A DNA stretch of 5,547 bases from Acidobacteria bacterium UBA6911 (GTDB taxonomy: Bacteria > Acidobacteriota > UBA6911): assembly GCA_002451015.1 (NCBI GenBank), contig DKBB01000017.1, positions 1-5,547 of the forward strand, written 5' to 3'. The position numbers and the translations under genes are program-made. The notes under the pieces are model-generated. The model ran no database searches. It was not told the origin of the DNA and saw only the letters and a program-made list of their open reading frames with translations. Shown piece by piece: positions 5,402 through 5,547 of the stretch (position 1 is its first letter; each line of letters starts with the position of its first letter).

Positions 5402-5547
5402 CCAACTCTGCCTTCATTGTGGCGCCTGCGTCGGATCCTGTCCGACGAACAGTATCTTTCTGCATGAAACCGCATGCATCGAATTTCTGGAATCCTGTGG
5501 GAAGTGCGAACTGTGCGCCACAGTCTGTCCCGTCGGTTCTATCAGGC
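5388..5547 (+). CDS. 2x[4Fe-4S] ferredoxin-type protein (partial)
   Basis: The gene runs off the right edge; 53 codons are visible. It has two ferredoxin motifs. The first is C8-x2-C11-x2-C14-x3-C18-P (CLHCGACVGSCP). The second is C37-x2-C40-x2-C43-x3-C47-P (CGKCELCATVCPVGSI). In the family each quartet contributes to a pair of [4Fe-4S] clusters that carry low-potential electrons. Whether the protein is a free small ferredoxin or the N-terminus of a larger oxidoreductase cannot be told. The start is uncertain: ATG 5388 has GGGAGG at 5372-5377 (ten bases away), while the in-frame ATG 5370 has GGAGGA at 5353-5358 (eleven bases away) and would add six residues (MGGSVR). I prefer 5388 because family members begin only a few residues before the first Cys. 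The stretch 5173-5369 before it shows no other plus-strand gene. Confidence 0.85.
   Translation, partial: MTVNNQLCLHCGACVGSCPTNSIFLHETACIEFLESCGKCELCATVCPVGSIR

Noticed and set aside
5429..5447. Hairpin GTCGGA / TCCGAC inside the ferredoxin gene
   Set aside because: It lies in codons for the conserved VGSCPT cluster motif and is explained by coding.

Overview
The window most resembles an anaerobic, sulfate-reducer-like member of the Desulfobacterota (former Deltaproteobacteria). This rests on a formate--tetrahydrofolate ligase of the GEGKSTTT / RQPSGGP type, a good sigma-54 promoter, a DUF4382 lipoprotein, an RsbW-like kinase and a small 2x[4Fe-4S] ferredoxin. Base composition is mixed, with strongly AT-rich intergenic regions. 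The taxonomic placement is inference; the gene calls are direct.

Layout. Bases 1-80 hold two exact copies of a 28-bp repeat, cut by the window edge. They lie beyond an intrinsic terminator (132-156) that closes the leftward gene fhs (214-1980, minus). Bases 1981-2425 are a divergent regulatory region. On the fhs side are a strong Shine-Dalgarno, a candidate sigma-70 promoter, an 8-bp inverted repeat spaced two helical turns, and four TCGA boxes spaced 11, 10 and 11 bp. On the right side are a sigma-54 promoter (2294-2309) and a long imperfect hairpin (2338-2392) in the predicted leader of a 406-residue lipoprotein gene (2426-3646, plus). That gene ends in a 56-nt stem-loop and a T-run (3673-3744). 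Bases 3745-3888 show no convincing gene.

Bases 3889-4554 (minus) hold what looks like one exported, alanine-rich, coiled-coil protein gene broken by about three frame changes, so it is called a pseudogene. A 120-bp AT-rich spacer with a promoter candidate and a 13-bp palindrome precedes an RsbW-like anti-sigma/serine kinase gene (4711-5172, plus). A short leftward frame (5192-5401, minus) with protein-like composition but no good start follows. The window ends inside a rightward ferredoxin gene (from 5388).

How they work together. Fhs feeds formate into the tetrahydrofolate C1 pool, which is the methyl branch of the Wood-Ljungdahl pathway in many such organisms. The lipoprotein appears to be an envelope protein under NtrC-type activator control. 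The kinase is probably part of a partner-switching circuit whose partners lie outside the window. No multi-gene system is evident. The most distinctive features are regulatory: the phased TCGA array and the sigma-54 promoter plus structured leader of the lipoprotein.
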